Shown in pieces: positions 20,102 through 31,092 of a stretch of 64,000 nucleotides of DNA. The notes under the pieces are model-generated. The model was not told the origin of the DNA, ran no database searches, and saw only the letters and a list, made by a program, of their open reading frames with translations. Each line of letters opens with the position of its first letter. The first letter of the stretch is position 1. Source of the stretch: Agromyces intestinalis (GTDB lineage Bacteria > Actinomycetota > Actinomycetes > Actinomycetales > Microbacteriaceae); contig NZ_CP043505.1 in the NCBI RefSeq assembly GCF_008365295.1, positions 3,736,101 through 3,800,100 on the forward strand, given 5' to 3'. Position numbers and translations under genes: made by a program.

Positions 20102-22768
20102 ATGGTGGAAGGCAACGAGAACAACGCCGGCGGGTCAGAGACCGGCGCAGGCGCACCGAAGCGACGTGGGGGATTCTTCACCGGGCGGCGCGGCCGCGGT
20201 CGGGGTGGTGCGTCGGTCGGTCCACGGCCGACGACGTCGACCGACGGCGAGGCGACGGATGCCCCGGCTGAGGCGGTCGTGACCGACGGCGTGCCGACGC
20301 CGGTCGGGTCGCAGGCGCCCGTGCCCGATGCCGAGCCCGCTGACGCCGCCGCGGCGCAGCCGGCGAACGAGCCATCGGGCGACGCCTCCGCGCCGACCGA
20401 GGGCGACGTCGAGCCCGAGGCATCCGAACCGGCAGTGCACCTCGTGCCGATCGAGACGTCCGCGCTCACGACCACGTCGCTGATCTTCCGCGCGCCGCCG
20501 GTGATCGCGGTGCCCGACCGACTCGAGCGCGCTGAGCGCGCCGACCAGGGCGATCGCGATCGCGGCGACCGCGGCGGCGACGACGCGTCGTCGACCGTGC
20601 GCCGCCGCGCCCGCCGCCGCAGCGGCGAAGAGGGCCGCCAGTCGGGCGACGAGCCCGCGAACACCGTGGTCAAGGTGCGCAAGCCCCGCGAGCCCGAGCT
20701 CATCACCGAGCCGCAGAAGGTCAAGGGCTCCACGCGCCTCGAGGCGAAGAAGCAGCGTCGACGCGACGGCCGCGACGCCGGCCGCCGTCGCGCGGTGATC
20801 ACCGAGGCCGAGTTCCTCGCCCGTCGCGAATCGGTCGACCGGCAGATGGTCGTGCGCCAGAAGGGCGGGCGCATCCAGATCGGCGTGCTCGAGGACGGGG
20901 TGCTCGTCGAGCACTACGTCGCGCGCAATCAAGACGCGTCGCTCATCGGCAACGTCTACCTCGGCCGCGTGCAGAATGTGCTGCCGAGCATGGAAGCCGC
21001 GTTCGTCGACATCGGGCGCGGGCGCAACGCCGTGCTCTACTCGGGCGAGGTCGACTGGGAGGCCGCCGCCGAGAACGGCGAGAAGAACCAACCCCGCCGC
21101 ATCGAGCTCGCGCTGAAGCCGGGCGACAAGGTGCTCGTGCAGGTCACGAAAGACCCGGTGGGCCACAAGGGCGCCCGCCTCACCAGCCAGGTGTCGCTGC
21201 CCGGCCGCTACCTCGTGTACGTGCCGAACGGGTCGATGAACGGCATCAGCCGCAAGCTCCCCGACACCGAACGGGCGCGACTGAAGAAGATCCTGAAGGA
21301 AGTGCTCCCCGAGAACGTCGGCGTCATCGTGCGCACCGCCGCCGAGGGGGCCACCGAAGAGCAGCTCACCCTCGACGTGAACCGGCTCACCGCCCAGTGG
21401 GCCGACATCTCGGCCGCGCTCGAGAAGGTGCAGGCGCCCGCGCTGCTGCACTCCGAGCCCGACCTGCTCGTGAAGATCGTGCGCGACGTCTTCAACGAGG
21501 ACTTCCAGAAGATGATCATCGCCGGCGACGAGGCGCGCCAGACGATCGAGCGGTACCTCGGCTCGGTCGCGCCCGACCTGCTCGAACGCGTCGAGGCCTA
21601 CTCGGGCGAGCGCGACGCGTTCGACGAGTTCCGCATCACCGAGCAGATCGAGAAGGCGCTCGAGCGCAAGGTCTGGCTGCCGTCGGGCGGTTCCCTCATC
21701 ATCGACCGCACCGAGGCGATGACGGTCGTCGACGTGAACACCGGCAAGTTCGTCGGGTCGGGCGGCAACCTCGAAGAGACCGTCACGAAGAACAACCTCG
21801 AGGCGGCCGAAGAGATCGTGCGCCAGCTGCGGCTGCGCGACATCGGCGGCATCATCGTGGTCGACTTCATCGACATGGTCCTCGAGTCGAACCGCGACCT
21901 CGTGCTGCGCCGACTCGTCGAGTGCCTGTCGCGCGACCGCACCAAGCACCAGGTCGCCGAGGTCACCTCGCTCGGCCTCGTGCAGATGACCCGCAAGAAG
22001 CTCGGCCTCGGGCTGCTCGAGTCGTTCAGCGAGCCGTGCGAGGTCTGCGCGGGCCGCGGCATCATCGTGCACCACGAGCCGATCATGAAGCACCGTGCCC
22101 CGCAACAGCAGGTCGAGCGTCGGCGCAGCCGCGGCGGCGGTGCGCAGCAGCAGCAGACCGCCGCACCTGCGGCCGAGGTCAAGGCGCACGCCGGCACGCA
22201 CGCCATCACCGAAGACGCCAAGAACGCGCTCGCGAAGATCGCGGCCTCCACGATCGCCCACGGGGAGCCCGGCCGGCCGGCCGGCGACGAGCCCGCGGCG
22301 CAGGTCGCCGAGGTCGCGCCCGCGGCGACGGCGGATGCCTCGGGGGAGTCGTCGCCCGAGCCGCGCGGTTCCCGCCGTCGCGGCCGCCACCGCCGCGCCA
22401 CATCGGCCGACGCCGCGGCACCCGTGGGCGGGCGGGCCGACGTCGCCGACCCCGTGTCGGCCGCGGGTCCAGATGCGGTTCCGGCTGCCGAGGCGCCGGC
22501 CCGCGAGTTCGATTCCGACGCCGCTCAGGCAGCGCCCGCTGTCCCGGTGCTCGACCTTCCCGACACCCCCGTCCGTCGCGAGCGCCCGAAGCCCGCGGTC
22601 GACCCCGACGAGCTGCTCGGCTCGGTACTCGACGCGCTGCCCGCGCCGAAGGCGCAGGGCGAGGGGCGGTCGCGCAGCCGACGCGTCTCGACGACGGCGC
22701 TCAGCACCGCGGGTGCGGCGCCTGTGATCGTGCGCCCCGAGCCGAGCGACGACGACTCAGCCGAGTGA
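20102..22768 (+). CDS. rne: ribonuclease E/G family endoribonuclease
   Basis: An 888-residue single-strand endoribonuclease for mRNA decay and rRNA maturation. The catalytic core runs from about residue 249 (MVVRQKGGRIQIGVLEDG) through an S1 domain. The metal-binding aspartates are in VVDVNTGKFVG and IVVDFIDM. The zinc-link cysteines are C646 and C649 (CEVCAGRG). Low-complexity tails flank the core: an N-terminal region rich in Arg/Gly and Asp/Arg, and a C-terminal Ala/Pro/Glu/Arg region, as in mycobacterial RNase E. ATG at 20102 has AGGAG ten bases upstream; the longer frame from 20006 lies in the leader. Its 3' end overlaps the convergent DUF4031 gene by 12 bases. Confidence 0.95.
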   Translation: MVEGNENNAGGSETGAGAPKRRGGFFTGRRGRGRGGASVGPRPTTSTDGEATDAPAEAVVTDGVPTPVGSQAPVPDAEPADAAAAQPANEPSGDASAPTEGDVEPEASEPAVHLVPIETSALTTTSLIFRAPPVIAVPDRLERAERADQGDRDRGDRGGDDASSTVRRRARRRSGEEGRQSGDEPANTVVKVRKPREPELITEPQKVKGSTRLEAKKQRRRDGRDAGRRRAVITEAEFLARRESVDRQMVVRQKGGRIQIGVLEDGVLVEHYVARNQDASLIGNVYLGRVQNVLPSMEAAFVDIGRGRNAVLYSGEVDWEAAAENGEKNQPRRIELALKPGDKVLVQVTKDPVGHKGARLTSQVSLPGRYLVYVPNGSMNGISRKLPDTERARLKKILKEVLPENVGVIVRTAAEGATEEQLTLDVNRLTAQWADISAALEKVQAPALLHSEPDLLVKIVRDVFNEDFQKMIIAGDEARQTIERYLGSVAPDLLERVEAYSGERDAFDEFRITEQIEKALERKVWLPSGGSLIIDRTEAMTVVDVNTGKFVGSGGNLEETVTKNNLEAAEEIVRQLRLRDIGGIIVVDFIDMVLESNRDLVLRRLVECLSRDRTKHQVAEVTSLGLVQMTRKKLGLGLLESFSEPCEVCAGRGIIVHHEPIMKHRAPQQQVERRRSRGGGAQQQQTAAPAAEVKAHAGTHAITEDAKNALAKIAASTIAHGEPGRPAGDEPAAQVAEVAPAATADASGESSPEPRGSRRRGRHRRATSADAAAPVGGRADVADPVSAAGPDAVPAAEAPAREFDSDAAQAAPAVPVLDLPDTPVRRERPKPAVDPDELLGSVLDALPAPKAQGEGRSRSRRVSTTALSTAGAAPVIVRPEPSDDDSAE

Positions 22769-23041
22769 CCGGCGGGCACGCCGCTCGCGCGGCGTGACCC
22801 GCAGGCCGCTCGCGGCGAGCCGGCGCACCAGCTGTCGCGGGTCGACCGGCTCGGCGCCGAGCGCGACCAGCTCGTCGTAGCGCTCGGCGGGCACGTCGTA
22901 GTGGTCGAGATCGAACCCTCGCTCGGGGAGACCCGCACGGCGGGCGAATGCCTGCAGCTCGGCGATCGACGCGTCGCTGACGAGATGACTCCAGACCGTG
23001 CCGTGGCGCGGCCAGAGCGGCGGGTCGATGAGCACGGTCAT
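22757..23041 (-). CDS. DUF4031 domain-containing protein
   Basis: A 94-residue protein opening MTVLIDPPLWPRHGTVWSHL, the hallmark of DUF4031, followed by SIAELQAFARRAGLP and FDLDHYDVPAERY. The family has no assigned function. The start at 23041 is preferred because TATGCT (minus strand, 23048-23053) ends six bases before it, as in other leaderless genes here; the longer frame to 23155 runs into the rplU promoter. Its stop lies inside the end of rne on the opposite strand, so the two genes converge with a 12-base overlap. Confidence 0.85.
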   Translation of the reverse strand: MTVLIDPPLWPRHGTVWSHLVSDASIAELQAFARRAGLPERGFDLDHYDVPAERYDELVALGAEPVDPRQLVRRLAASGLRVTPRERRARRSLG

Positions 23042-23086
23042 GCCCTGAGCATATGCTGGGGGCGTTCGGCAGGGCGTGTCGCGCGT

Positions 23087-23115
23087 TTGACCGGCCTCCG
23101 GGCATCCGGTAGACT
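23087..23115 (+). promoter_or_regulatory. sigma-70 type promoter of rplU-rpmA
   Basis: TTGACC (23087-23092) and TAGACT (23110-23115) are separated by 17 bases, the best -35/-10 pair in the window. Transcription from about 23122 gives rplU a leader of roughly 140 bases. This could hold a ribosomal-protein regulatory structure, but I cannot match one. Confidence 0.8.
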
Positions 23116-23260
23116 CGACCGTTGGTGCCACCGGCTTATCCCGGAGGGCACGCACAGTTTTCTGGCAGTGACGACCCTCATTCCCGCTGGGGTCTTCCGC
23201 GCAGTGACAACCCCATCAGGCAGTCGGGGCCGCAAGGCTCCCCAGAGATAGGTACGAGTA

Positions 23261-23569
23261 GTGGTTTACGCAGTAGTGCGCGCCGGAGGCCGACAGGAGA
23301 AGGTCGAGGTCGGCACCATCGTCACGATGGACCGAGTGCAGGCCGACAAGGACGGCAACGTCCAGCTGACGCCGGTCCTCCTCGTGGACGGCGACAAGAT
23401 CACCTCCGACGCGAAGTCGCTCGCGAAGGTCACGGTCACCGCCGAAGTGCTCGGCGACCTCCGGGGCCCGAAGATCGTGATCCAGAAGTTCAAGAACAAG
23501 ACCGGGTACAAGAAGCGCCAGGGGCACCGCCAGGACCTCACGCGCGTCAAGGTCACCGGCATCAAGTAA
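23261..23569 (+). CDS. rplU: 50S ribosomal protein L21
   Basis: A 102-residue large-subunit protein beginning with [20 protein letters not shown], and containing [21 protein letters not shown], the 23S rRNA-binding basic stretch of L21. Length is normal. The classical rplU-rpmA-obg order follows. A weak purine stretch (AGAGATAGG) precedes the GTG. It is transcribed from the strong promoter at 23087-23115. Confidence 0.97.
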   Translation: MVYAVVRAGGRQEKVEVGTIVTMDRVQADKDGNVQLTPVLLVDGDKITSDAKSLAKVTVTAEVLGDLRGPKIVIQKFKNKTGYKKRQGHRQDLTRVKVTGIK

Positions 23570-23590
23570 CGGCCAGAGGGAGACGAAGAC

Positions 23591-23848
23591 ATGGCACACA
23601 AGAAGGGTGCGAGCTCCACTCGCAACGGTCGTGACTCGAACGCGCAGCGCCTCGGCGTGAAGCGGTTCGGCGGCCAGGTCGTGCAGGCCGGCGAGATCAT
23701 CGTCCGCCAGCGCGGTACGCACTTCCACCCCGGGGCCGGCGTCGGCCGCGGCGGTGACGACACGCTGTTCGCCCTCGAGGCGGGCGCCGTGCAGTTCGGC
23801 GCGAAGGGCGGCCGCAAGGTCGTCAACATCGTGGCGGTCGCCGAGTAA
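23591..23848 (+). CDS. rpmA: 50S ribosomal protein L27
   Basis: An 85-residue protein: [29 protein letters not shown] is the textbook L27 N-terminus, whose tail reaches the peptidyl-transferase centre. Unlike Firmicutes L27 it has no N-terminal cleavage extension. GAGGGAG lies upstream of the ATG. It follows rplU by 21 bases and is followed by an intrinsic terminator, so obg is at least partly a separate unit. Confidence 0.97.
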   Translation: MAHKKGASSTRNGRDSNAQRLGVKRFGGQVVQAGEIIVRQRGTHFHPGAGVGRGGDDTLFALEAGAVQFGAKGGRKVVNIVAVAE

Positions 23849-23863
23849 TCGGGCGATCGATGT

Positions 23864-23893
23864 CGTGAGGGCGAGCTTCGGCTCGCCCTCACG
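23864..23893 (+). terminator. intrinsic terminator after rpmA
   Basis: A perfect 13-bp stem (CGTGAGGGCGAGC paired with its complement) is closed by a TTCG tetraloop and followed by a short TTTC. It separates the L21/L27 genes from obg. Confidence 0.8.
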
Positions 23894-23919
23894 CGTTTCA
23901 TCAGAGGAGAGGCATCGAC

Positions 23920-25449
23920 ATGGTCAGTTTCGTCGACGAGGTCCGGCTGTTCGTGAAGGCCGGACACGGAGGCAACGGCTGCGTGTCGGTGCGCCGTGAG
24001 AAGTTCAAGCCGCTGGCCGGCCCCGACGGCGGCAACGGCGGTGACGGCGGCGACATCGTGCTCGTCGCCGAACCGCAGGTGACCACGCTGCTCGCGTACC
24101 ACGGGCGCCCGCACCGCACGTCGCCGAACGGGCAGCCGGGCATGGGCGACAACCGGTCGGGGTCGACCGGCGAAGACATCGAGCTGCCGGTTCCGGTCGG
24201 CACGGTCGTCAAGGACGCCGACGGCGCCGAACTCGCCGACCTGACCGAACCCGGCATGCGATTCATCGTCGCCGAGGGCGGTCAGGGCGGACTCGGCAAC
24301 GCGGCGCTCGCCACGACCAAGCGCAAGGCGCCCGGGTTCGCGCTGCTCGGCACGCCGGGCTTCGAGGGCGAGGTGACGCTCGAGCTGAAGACCATCGCGG
24401 ATGTCGCGCTGGTCGGATACCCGTCGGCGGGCAAGTCGAGCCTCATCGCCGCGATGTCGGCCGCGCGCCCCAAGATCGCCGACTACCCGTTCACCACCCT
24501 GCATCCCAACCTCGGGGTCGTGCAGGCGGGCGACCACCGGTTCACCGTGGCCGACGTGCCGGGGCTCATCGAGGGCGCGAGCGAGGGCAAGGGGCTCGGT
24601 CTCGACTTCCTGCGCCACGTCGAGCGTTGCTCCGCACTGCTGCACGTGCTCGACTGCGCGACGCTCGACCCGGGGCGCGACCCGGTCAGCGATCTCGACG
24701 TCATCCTCGGCGAGCTCGCCGCGTACCCGGTGCCCGAGGGGCAGACCCCGCTGCTCGAGCGTCCCCAGCTCATCGCGCTCAACAAGATCGACGTGCCCGA
24801 GGCGCGCGACCTCGCCGACCTCGTCGCCCCCGAGCTCGAAGCCCGCGGCTACCGCGTGTTCCAGATCTCGACGGTCAGCCACGAGGGACTGCGGCAGCTC
24901 GGCTTCGCACTCGGCGAGGTCGTCGACACGGCCCGTCGTGAAGCGGCCGCGGCGCCGGTCGCCGAGCGCATCGTGATGCGCCCGAAGGCGGTCGACGCGG
25001 TCGACTTCACCGTGCGCGCCGAGGGCGGCAGCTACGGCACCCTGTACCGGGTCCTCGGGGCGAAGCCGCAGCGGTGGGTCGCCCAGACCGACTTCACGAA
25101 CGACGAAGCGGTCGGCTACCTCGCCGACCGGCTCGCCCGCCTCGGCGTCGAGGACGCGCTGGTGCGCGCCGGGGCGGTCGCCGGCTCCACCGTGGTCATC
25201 GGCCCCGGCTCGGGCGTGGTGTTCGACTGGGAGCCGACCCTCACATCGACGGCCGAGCTCATCACCGCACCGCGCGGCGCCGACACCCGCCTCGACGAGA
25301 ACCGCCGCGCCACGCGCGCCGAGCGCCGCGAGGCGTACTTCGACCGCATGGACGCGAAGGCCGAGGCGCGCGCCGAGCTCGAGCGCGAGCGCGAGGCCGG
25401 CATCTGGGCCGCCGACCACGACGACGACGAGGAGGACGGCGAGGGATGA
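23920..25449 (+). CDS. obg: GTPase Obg/CgtA
   Basis: A 509-residue ribosome-assembly GTPase. The N-terminal glycine-rich Obg fold covers residues 1-158. The G domain carries GYPSAGKSS (166-174), DVPG (212-215) and NKID (288-291). The C-terminal OCT domain reads [12 protein letters not shown]...[23 protein letters not shown], followed by a charged, acidic tail ending DDDEEDGEG, longer than in many bacteria. AGGAGAGG precedes the ATG. The stop overlaps proB by four bases (ATGA), so obg and proB are coupled. Confidence 0.97.
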   Translation: MVSFVDEVRLFVKAGHGGNGCVSVRREKFKPLAGPDGGNGGDGGDIVLVAEPQVTTLLAYHGRPHRTSPNGQPGMGDNRSGSTGEDIELPVPVGTVVKDADGAELADLTEPGMRFIVAEGGQGGLGNAALATTKRKAPGFALLGTPGFEGEVTLELKTIADVALVGYPSAGKSSLIAAMSAARPKIADYPFTTLHPNLGVVQAGDHRFTVADVPGLIEGASEGKGLGLDFLRHVERCSALLHVLDCATLDPGRDPVSDLDVILGELAAYPVPEGQTPLLERPQLIALNKIDVPEARDLADLVAPELEARGYRVFQISTVSHEGLRQLGFALGEVVDTARREAAAAPVAERIVMRPKAVDAVDFTVRAEGGSYGTLYRVLGAKPQRWVAQTDFTNDEAVGYLADRLARLGVEDALVRAGAVAGSTVVIGPGSGVVFDWEPTLTSTAELITAPRGADTRLDENRRATRAERREAYFDRMDAKAEARAELEREREAGIWAADHDDDEEDGEG

Positions 25450-26264
25450 CCCCGCGCGTACGATCGGACATCCCGCGGGCCACGCGCATCGTCGTGAAGG
25501 TCGGATCCTCGTCGATCAGCGGCGAGAACGCCGGCCAGATCGCTCCGCTCGTCGACGCCCTCGCCGCCGCCCATGGCCGCGGTGCCGAGGTCGTGCTCGT
25601 GTCATCCGGCGCCATCGCCACCGGGATGCCGTACCTCGAGCTCGACTCGCGGCCCACCGACCTCGCAACGCAGCAGGCGGCGGCCTCGGTCGGGCAGAAC
25701 ATCCTGATCTTCCGCTACCAGGACTCGCTGCGTCGGTACGGCATCGTCGCCGGGCAGGTGCTGCTCACGGCCGGCGACCTCGAGAACCCGACCCACCGCT
25801 CGAACGCGCAGCGCGCGATGGAGCGGCTGCTCGGCCTGCGGATCCTGCCGATCGTGAACGAGAACGACACCGTCGCCACGCACGAGATCCGGTTCGGCGA
25901 CAACGACCGGCTCGCCGCCCTGGTGGCCGAGCTCGTGGGCGCCGAGTTGCTGGTACTGCTGAGCGATGTCGACGCGCTGTACACGAAGCCCCCGCACCTG
26001 CCGGGTGCCGAGCGCATCCCCGTCGTGCCGTACGGCGACGACCTCGCCGGGGTCGAGATCGGCAACGCCGGTCGAGCCGGCGTCGGCACCGGCGGCGCCG
26101 AGACGAAGGTTTCGGCCGCGCGCATCGCCGCGGCAGCCGGAACCGCGGTGCTGATCACCGCGACGCAGCTCGTTCACGACGCCCTCGACGGCGGCGAGCT
26201 CGGCACCTGGTTCGAGCCGGCACCCGTTCGTCACACGCCCGAGGAGTCCGCCTTGCTCGCCTAG
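25446..26264 (+). CDS. proB: glutamate 5-kinase without PUA domain
   Basis: First enzyme of proline synthesis: ATP-dependent phosphorylation of glutamate. 272 residues of the amino-acid kinase fold: [10 protein letters not shown] at the N-terminus, [29 protein letters not shown] (substrate and Mg site) and [13 protein letters not shown]. coli ProB has 367 residues including a C-terminal PUA domain; that domain is absent here. Feedback control by proline resides in the kinase domain, so inhibition may persist. It is coupled to obg by a four-base overlap. Its stop overlaps the -10 box of proA. Confidence 0.95.
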   Translation: MTPRVRSDIPRATRIVVKVGSSSISGENAGQIAPLVDALAAAHGRGAEVVLVSSGAIATGMPYLELDSRPTDLATQQAAASVGQNILIFRYQDSLRRYGIVAGQVLLTAGDLENPTHRSNAQRAMERLLGLRILPIVNENDTVATHEIRFGDNDRLAALVAELVGAELLVLLSDVDALYTKPPHLPGAERIPVVPYGDDLAGVEIGNAGRAGVGTGGAETKVSAARIAAAAGTAVLITATQLVHDALDGGELGTWFEPAPVRHTPEESALLA

Positions 26265-26267
26265 GCT
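26262..26267 (+). promoter_or_regulatory. -10 box for a leaderless proA transcript
   Basis: TAGGCT contains the TAG stop of proB and ends six bases before the proA ATG at 26274. No Shine-Dalgarno lies in the nine-base gap, so proA probably depends on its own leaderless message as well as read-through. Confidence 0.5.
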
Positions 26268-26273
26268 TGGCGC

Positions 26274-27536
26274 ATGGCCCTCACCGACACTGCCGTCCTC
26301 GACGCCCGGCTCGCCGCCGCGAAGGAGGCGTCGCTGCGACTCGCGACCGCGACCACGGCCCAGAAGGATGCCGCGCTCGAAGCCGTGGCCCGCATCCTGC
26401 GCGAACGCGCGGCCGACATCGTCGCGGCCAACGCGGACGACCTCGAGGCCGGGCGCGAGCGCGAGCTGACCGACGGGCTGCTCGACCGGTTGCGGCTCGA
26501 CGAGGCGCGCATCGACTCGCTCGCCGACGCGGTGCTCGAGGTCGTGCAGCTCGACGACCCCGTCGGCGAGACCGTCTCGGGCCGTTCGCTGCCGAGCGGG
26601 GTGCGCATCGACCAGGTGCGGGTGCCGCTCGGCGTCGTGGGCGCGATCTACGAGGCTCGCCCGAACGTCACGATCGACATCGCGGTGCTCGCCCTGAAGA
26701 GCGGCAATGCGGTCGTGCTGCGCGGGGGCACCGCCGCCGAGCACACCAACCGCGTGCTCGTCGAGGTGCTGCGCGCAGCGCTCGACTCGGTGGGCCTTCC
26801 GGGCGATGCGGTGCAGACGGTCGACGACTTCGGGCGCGACGGCGCTCGGCACCTCATGCAGGCGCGCGAATACGTCGACGTGCTCATCCCGCGGGGCAGC
26901 GCGGGCCTCATCCGCGCCGTCGTCGACGAGGCGAAGGTGCCCGTGATCGAGACCGGCGCCGGCGTGGTGCACATGTTCCTCGACGAGAGCGCCCGCGAAG
27001 ACTGGGCGGTCGAGTTGGTGCACAACGCGAAGGTGCAGCGTCCGAGCGTGTGCAACGCACTCGAGACGGTGCTCGTCCATCGTGCGTCGGCCGAACGACT
27101 GCTTCCGACGGTGCTCGATCGGCTCGCGGCATCCGGTGTGCTCATCCGCGGCGACGAGCGCGTCCGCGCCATCCGGCCCGAGGTGCTGCCGGTGAGCGAT
27201 GACGACTTCGCCACTGAGCACATGGGTCTCGAGATCTCGGTCGGCGTCGTCGACTCGATCGACGACGCGCTCCGACACATCCGCAGGTTCTCGACCAAGC
27301 ACACCGAGTCGATCGTGACCAACGACCTCGGCAACGCCGAGCGGTTCCTGAACGAGGTCGACGCGGCCGCCGTGATGGTGAACGCATCCACCCGGTTCAC
27401 CGACGGCGGCGAGTTCGGGTTCGGCGCCGAGGTCGGCATCTCGACGCAGAAGCTGCACGCCAGGGGGCCGATGGGCCTGCCCGAGCTCACCAGCACCAAG
27501 TGGCTCGTGCGCGGCGCAGGGCACGTGCGCGCCTGA
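26274..27536 (+). CDS. proA: glutamate-5-semialdehyde dehydrogenase (gamma-glutamyl phosphate reductase)
   Basis: Second enzyme of proline synthesis, 420 residues, aldehyde-dehydrogenase fold, NADPH-dependent. GVVGAIYEARPNVTIDIA and LKSGNAVVLRGG bind the cofactor. The catalytic cysteine is in NAKVQRPSVCNALET, and ILPRGSAGLI-like LIPRGSAGLIRAVVD and FGAEVGISTQKLHARGPMGL complete the ProA pattern. It starts nine bases after proB without a Shine-Dalgarno, so a leaderless transcript from the TAGGCT box is likely. ProB and ProA act as a complex in other bacteria. Confidence 0.97.
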   Translation: MALTDTAVLDARLAAAKEASLRLATATTAQKDAALEAVARILRERAADIVAANADDLEAGRERELTDGLLDRLRLDEARIDSLADAVLEVVQLDDPVGETVSGRSLPSGVRIDQVRVPLGVVGAIYEARPNVTIDIAVLALKSGNAVVLRGGTAAEHTNRVLVEVLRAALDSVGLPGDAVQTVDDFGRDGARHLMQAREYVDVLIPRGSAGLIRAVVDEAKVPVIETGAGVVHMFLDESAREDWAVELVHNAKVQRPSVCNALETVLVHRASAERLLPTVLDRLAASGVLIRGDERVRAIRPEVLPVSDDDFATEHMGLEISVGVVDSIDDALRHIRRFSTKHTESIVTNDLGNAERFLNEVDAAAVMVNASTRFTDGGEFGFGAEVGISTQKLHARGPMGLPELTSTKWLVRGAGHVRA

Positions 27537-27602
27537 CCCCACTAGACTGTGGAAGGCGCGACGGCAGCGGCTGTCGCGCAGCAACTCGAAAGGAACGGCT
27601 GA

Positions 27603-27812
27603 ATGAGCCTGGTGACCGCTGTCCTCGCCTCGGAGTCGGTGAACGCGAGGGAGCTCCCTGTGGAGCCGTTCGTGTACGGTCTGGTCGCATTCGTCATCTT
27701 CCTGGCCCTGGCGATCGTCACCTACTCGTACCGCGACGTCGCCAACCGTCACCGCGCGAAGGCCGCGGCGTACGCGGCCCGGCACGGCGGGAACGAGCAC
27801 CCGGGCCACTGA
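27603..27812 (+). CDS. small single-pass membrane protein
   Basis: A 69-residue protein with one TM helix ([20 protein letters not shown]) followed by a basic segment [27 protein letters not shown] lies before the ATG, and a TAGACT box at 27543-27548 can serve as its promoter. I have no function for it. It sits between proA and nadD, a position where similar small proteins occur in related genomes (from memory, not checked). The [13 protein letters not shown] tail may face the cytoplasm by the positive-inside rule. Confidence 0.75.
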   Translation: MSLVTAVLASESVNARELPVEPFVYGLVAFVIFLALAIVTYSYRDVANRHRAKAAAYAARHGGNEHPGH

Positions 27813-27828
27813 GCGAGCTGATCGCGCG

Positions 27829-28424
27829 ATGACCGGCGACGCCCGCCGACCGAGGGTCGGTGTGATGGGCGGCACCTTCGACCCCATCCACCACGGACAC
27901 CTCGTGGCGGCCAGCGAGGTCGCCCAGTCGTTCGGGCTCGACGAGGTCGTGTTCGTGCCCACGGGGCAGCCGTCGTACAAGACGGTCGTCACGCCCGCCG
28001 AGCACCGCTACCTCATGACGGTGATCGCGACGGCCTCGAACCCCCGCTTCACGGTCAGTCGGGTCGACGTCGATCGCGACAAGCCGACCTACACGATCGA
28101 CACGCTGCGAGACATCCGGGCCGAGCGACCCGACGCCGAACTGTTCTTCATCACCGGTGCCGATGCGGTCGCGCAGATCCTCTCCTGGCGCAACGCAACC
28201 GAGCTGTGGGAGCTCGCCCACTTCGTCGCTGTGAGTCGGCCGGGACATGTGCTCAACGTTTCGGGATTGCCCGAGCAGCACGTAAGCTTGTTGGAGGTGC
28301 CGGCGCTGGCGATCTCGTCGACCGATTGCCGGGACAGGGTTCGCCGGGGCTACCCGGTGTGGTACTTGGTTCCCGACGGGGTCGTCCAGTACATCTCCAA
28401 GCACCACCTCTACCGGAGTGTCGA

Positions 28425-28428
<4 letters not shown>
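27829..28428 (+). CDS. nadD: nicotinate-nucleotide adenylyltransferase
   Basis: A 199-residue enzyme making nicotinate adenine dinucleotide from NaMN and ATP in NAD synthesis. The nucleotidyltransferase motif [17 protein letters not shown] holds the HxGH signature. The second signature is the [12 protein letters not shown] (ISSTxxR type) near the C-terminus. [14 protein letters not shown] contacts nicotinate. It follows the small membrane protein by 16 bases. Its stop overlaps the start of the Pro/Ala-rich protein by four bases (ATGA). Confidence 0.95.
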
Positions 28429-29837
<1,409 letters not shown>

Positions 29838-29868
29838 CGCGCGTCACCTCGACCCCGAAAGCGAACGC

Positions 29869-30255
29869 ATGACGGCATCCGACCGCGCCCTCGACCTGCT
29901 CGCCAGCGCCGCGCGCGCGGCCGACGCGAAGGGCGGGGAAGACCTGGTCGCACTCGACGTCTCGGTTCCGACGCCGTTCGCCGACGTGTTCCTGCTCGCG
30001 ACAGGGGCGACCGAGCGCAACGTGCTCGCGATCGCCGATGCAATCGAGGAGGCCCTTGCCGAGCACGGCGTGCACGCCGCCCGCCGCGAGGGCCGCGACC
30101 ACGCTCGCTGGATCCTGCTCGACTTCGGCGACCTCGTCGTGCACGTCTTCCACCGTGAAGACCGCCTGTACTACGGCCTCGAGCGGCTCTGGCTCGACTG
30201 CCCGCCGATCGAGGTCGCGCCCCTGCTCGCCGCGGTCGAGCGACCGGGCGAGTGA
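29869..30255 (+). CDS. rsfS: ribosomal silencing factor RsfS
   Basis: A 128-residue RsfS/Iojap protein that binds L14 and blocks subunit joining during starvation. The family signature is visible: DVFLLATGATERNVLAIADAIEEAL, REGRDHARWILLDFGDLVVHVFHREDRLYYGLERLW. Length is typical. It follows the Pro/Ala-rich gene by 31 bases, in the usual nadD-x-rsfS arrangement, and precedes the tRNA-Ala promoter. Confidence 0.95.
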   Translation: MTASDRALDLLASAARAADAKGGEDLVALDVSVPTPFADVFLLATGATERNVLAIADAIEEALAEHGVHAARREGRDHARWILLDFGDLVVHVFHREDRLYYGLERLWLDCPPIEVAPLLAAVERPGE

Positions 30256-30335
30256 GGCCCGCTCGATTTCATCGGAGCCGGGTCGCTGGTGTACAGTGAA
30301 TTCGTTGCCGCGCGAGAGCGGGCAGCATCCCGAAC

Positions 30336-30408
30336 GGGTCTGTGGCGCAGCTGGTAGCGCACCTGCATGGCATGCAGGGGGTCAGGGGTTCGAGTCCCCT
30401 CAGATCCA
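30336..30408 (+). tRNA. tRNA-Ala (anticodon GGC)
   Basis: A 73-base cloverleaf. Acceptor GGGTCTG pairs with CAGATCC (one G-T pair), the D arm is GCGC...GCGC, the anticodon stem CCTGC/GCAGG closes loop ATGGCAT with anticodon GGC, and the T arm is AGGGG-TTCGAGT-CCCCT. The discriminator is A. The 3' CCA is not encoded. It reads GCC, a dominant Ala codon here. A TACAGT box at 30292-30297 is a likely promoter element. Confidence 0.95.
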
Positions 30409-30427
30409 CCCTTTCGTCGAAGTTTCA

Positions 30428-30457
30428 GCCCTGTCCACCGTGTTCGGTGTGCAGGGC
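30428..30457 (+). terminator. tRNA-Ala terminator hairpin
   Basis: GCCCTG-tc-CACCG-tgtt-CGGTG-tg-CAGGGC: eleven base pairs with one symmetric internal loop, 20 bases past the tRNA. A perfect palindrome AGGGCCCGGGCCCT at 30469-30482 follows and could serve the convergent membrane-protein gene. Confidence 0.7.
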
Positions 30458-30504
30458 GTGTTCGTTGTAGGGCCCGGGCCCTCGACGAGGTCGTCGCCGC
30501 GGGG

Positions 30505-31092
30505 TCAGCGGGTGAATGCGATGGTCGTGACGAGCGCGGCGACGAGGATGTCGAGGACCGCGCAGAACTCGGCGAACGACCGGTCCACGACGCGACCGGT
30601 GCGGTGATGATGGATGTCCCAGGCCGCGTGGCCGAGGAGCGCTGCGGCGACCAGCAGCCCGCCGACGGTCGCATCGAGGCGGACGGCGAGCAGGGCGGTC
30701 GCGCCCAGGACGAGCATTGCGGCGGTCTGCAACGGCAGCGACGACCATGGCCGGGTATGGCCGCCAGCGAGCCCCACCACCACCAGCACCGCAGCAAGGC
30801 CGAGGAGCCATGGAGTGGCCTCGAACCCGGTGAACTTGTCGAGGGTGATCAGCCCGAAGCTGACGCCGAAGGCGACCCATGCCGCCCATCGCCGCCCGCT
30901 GGCCGACGCCGCGAGGTAGACGAGCCCCGATGCCGCGACGACGGGCGCGACTTCTCGCCCGTCATCGAGCCCGTACGCCGTCGCCGCCGCGACGAGCATG
31001 CCGAGTGTCGCCGGCCACACCGTGCGCAACGGCAGGGCGCTGCGCGTGTGCTCCGACGAGTTGTCGCGTCGTGCCGCCATCGTGACATCCAT
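30505..31092 (-). CDS. integral membrane protein of unknown function
   Basis: A 195-residue protein with about six hydrophobic segments (for example VWPATLGMLVAAATAYGL, WAAWVAFGVSFGLITL and LLGLAAVLVVVGLAG). A HAAWDIHHHRTGRVVDRSFAEFC segment near the C-terminus holds several histidines and could bind a metal or heme; this is only a pattern. ATG at 31092 or at 31080 is possible. It diverges from the GNAT-TetR pair across a short region with nested palindromes, so it may be part of that regulated set. I do not recognise the family. Confidence 0.75.
   Translation of the reverse strand: MDVTMAARRDNSSEHTRSALPLRTVWPATLGMLVAAATAYGLDDGREVAPVVAASGLVYLAASASGRRWAAWVAFGVSFGLITLDKFTGFEATPWLLGLAAVLVVVGLAGGHTRPWSSLPLQTAAMLVLGATALLAVRLDATVGGLLVAAALLGHAAWDIHHHRTGRVVDRSFAEFCAVLDILVAALVTTIAFTR

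Noticed and set aside
23116..23260. Known L21 leader in front of rplU
   Set aside because: The 140-base leader can fold locally, but I could not match it to a described r-protein leader, so I left it as part of the promoter entry.
30336..30408. tRNA-Ala as a possible phage attachment site
   Set aside because: I looked for a repeat of the tRNA 3' end downstream and for integrase or phage genes and found neither.
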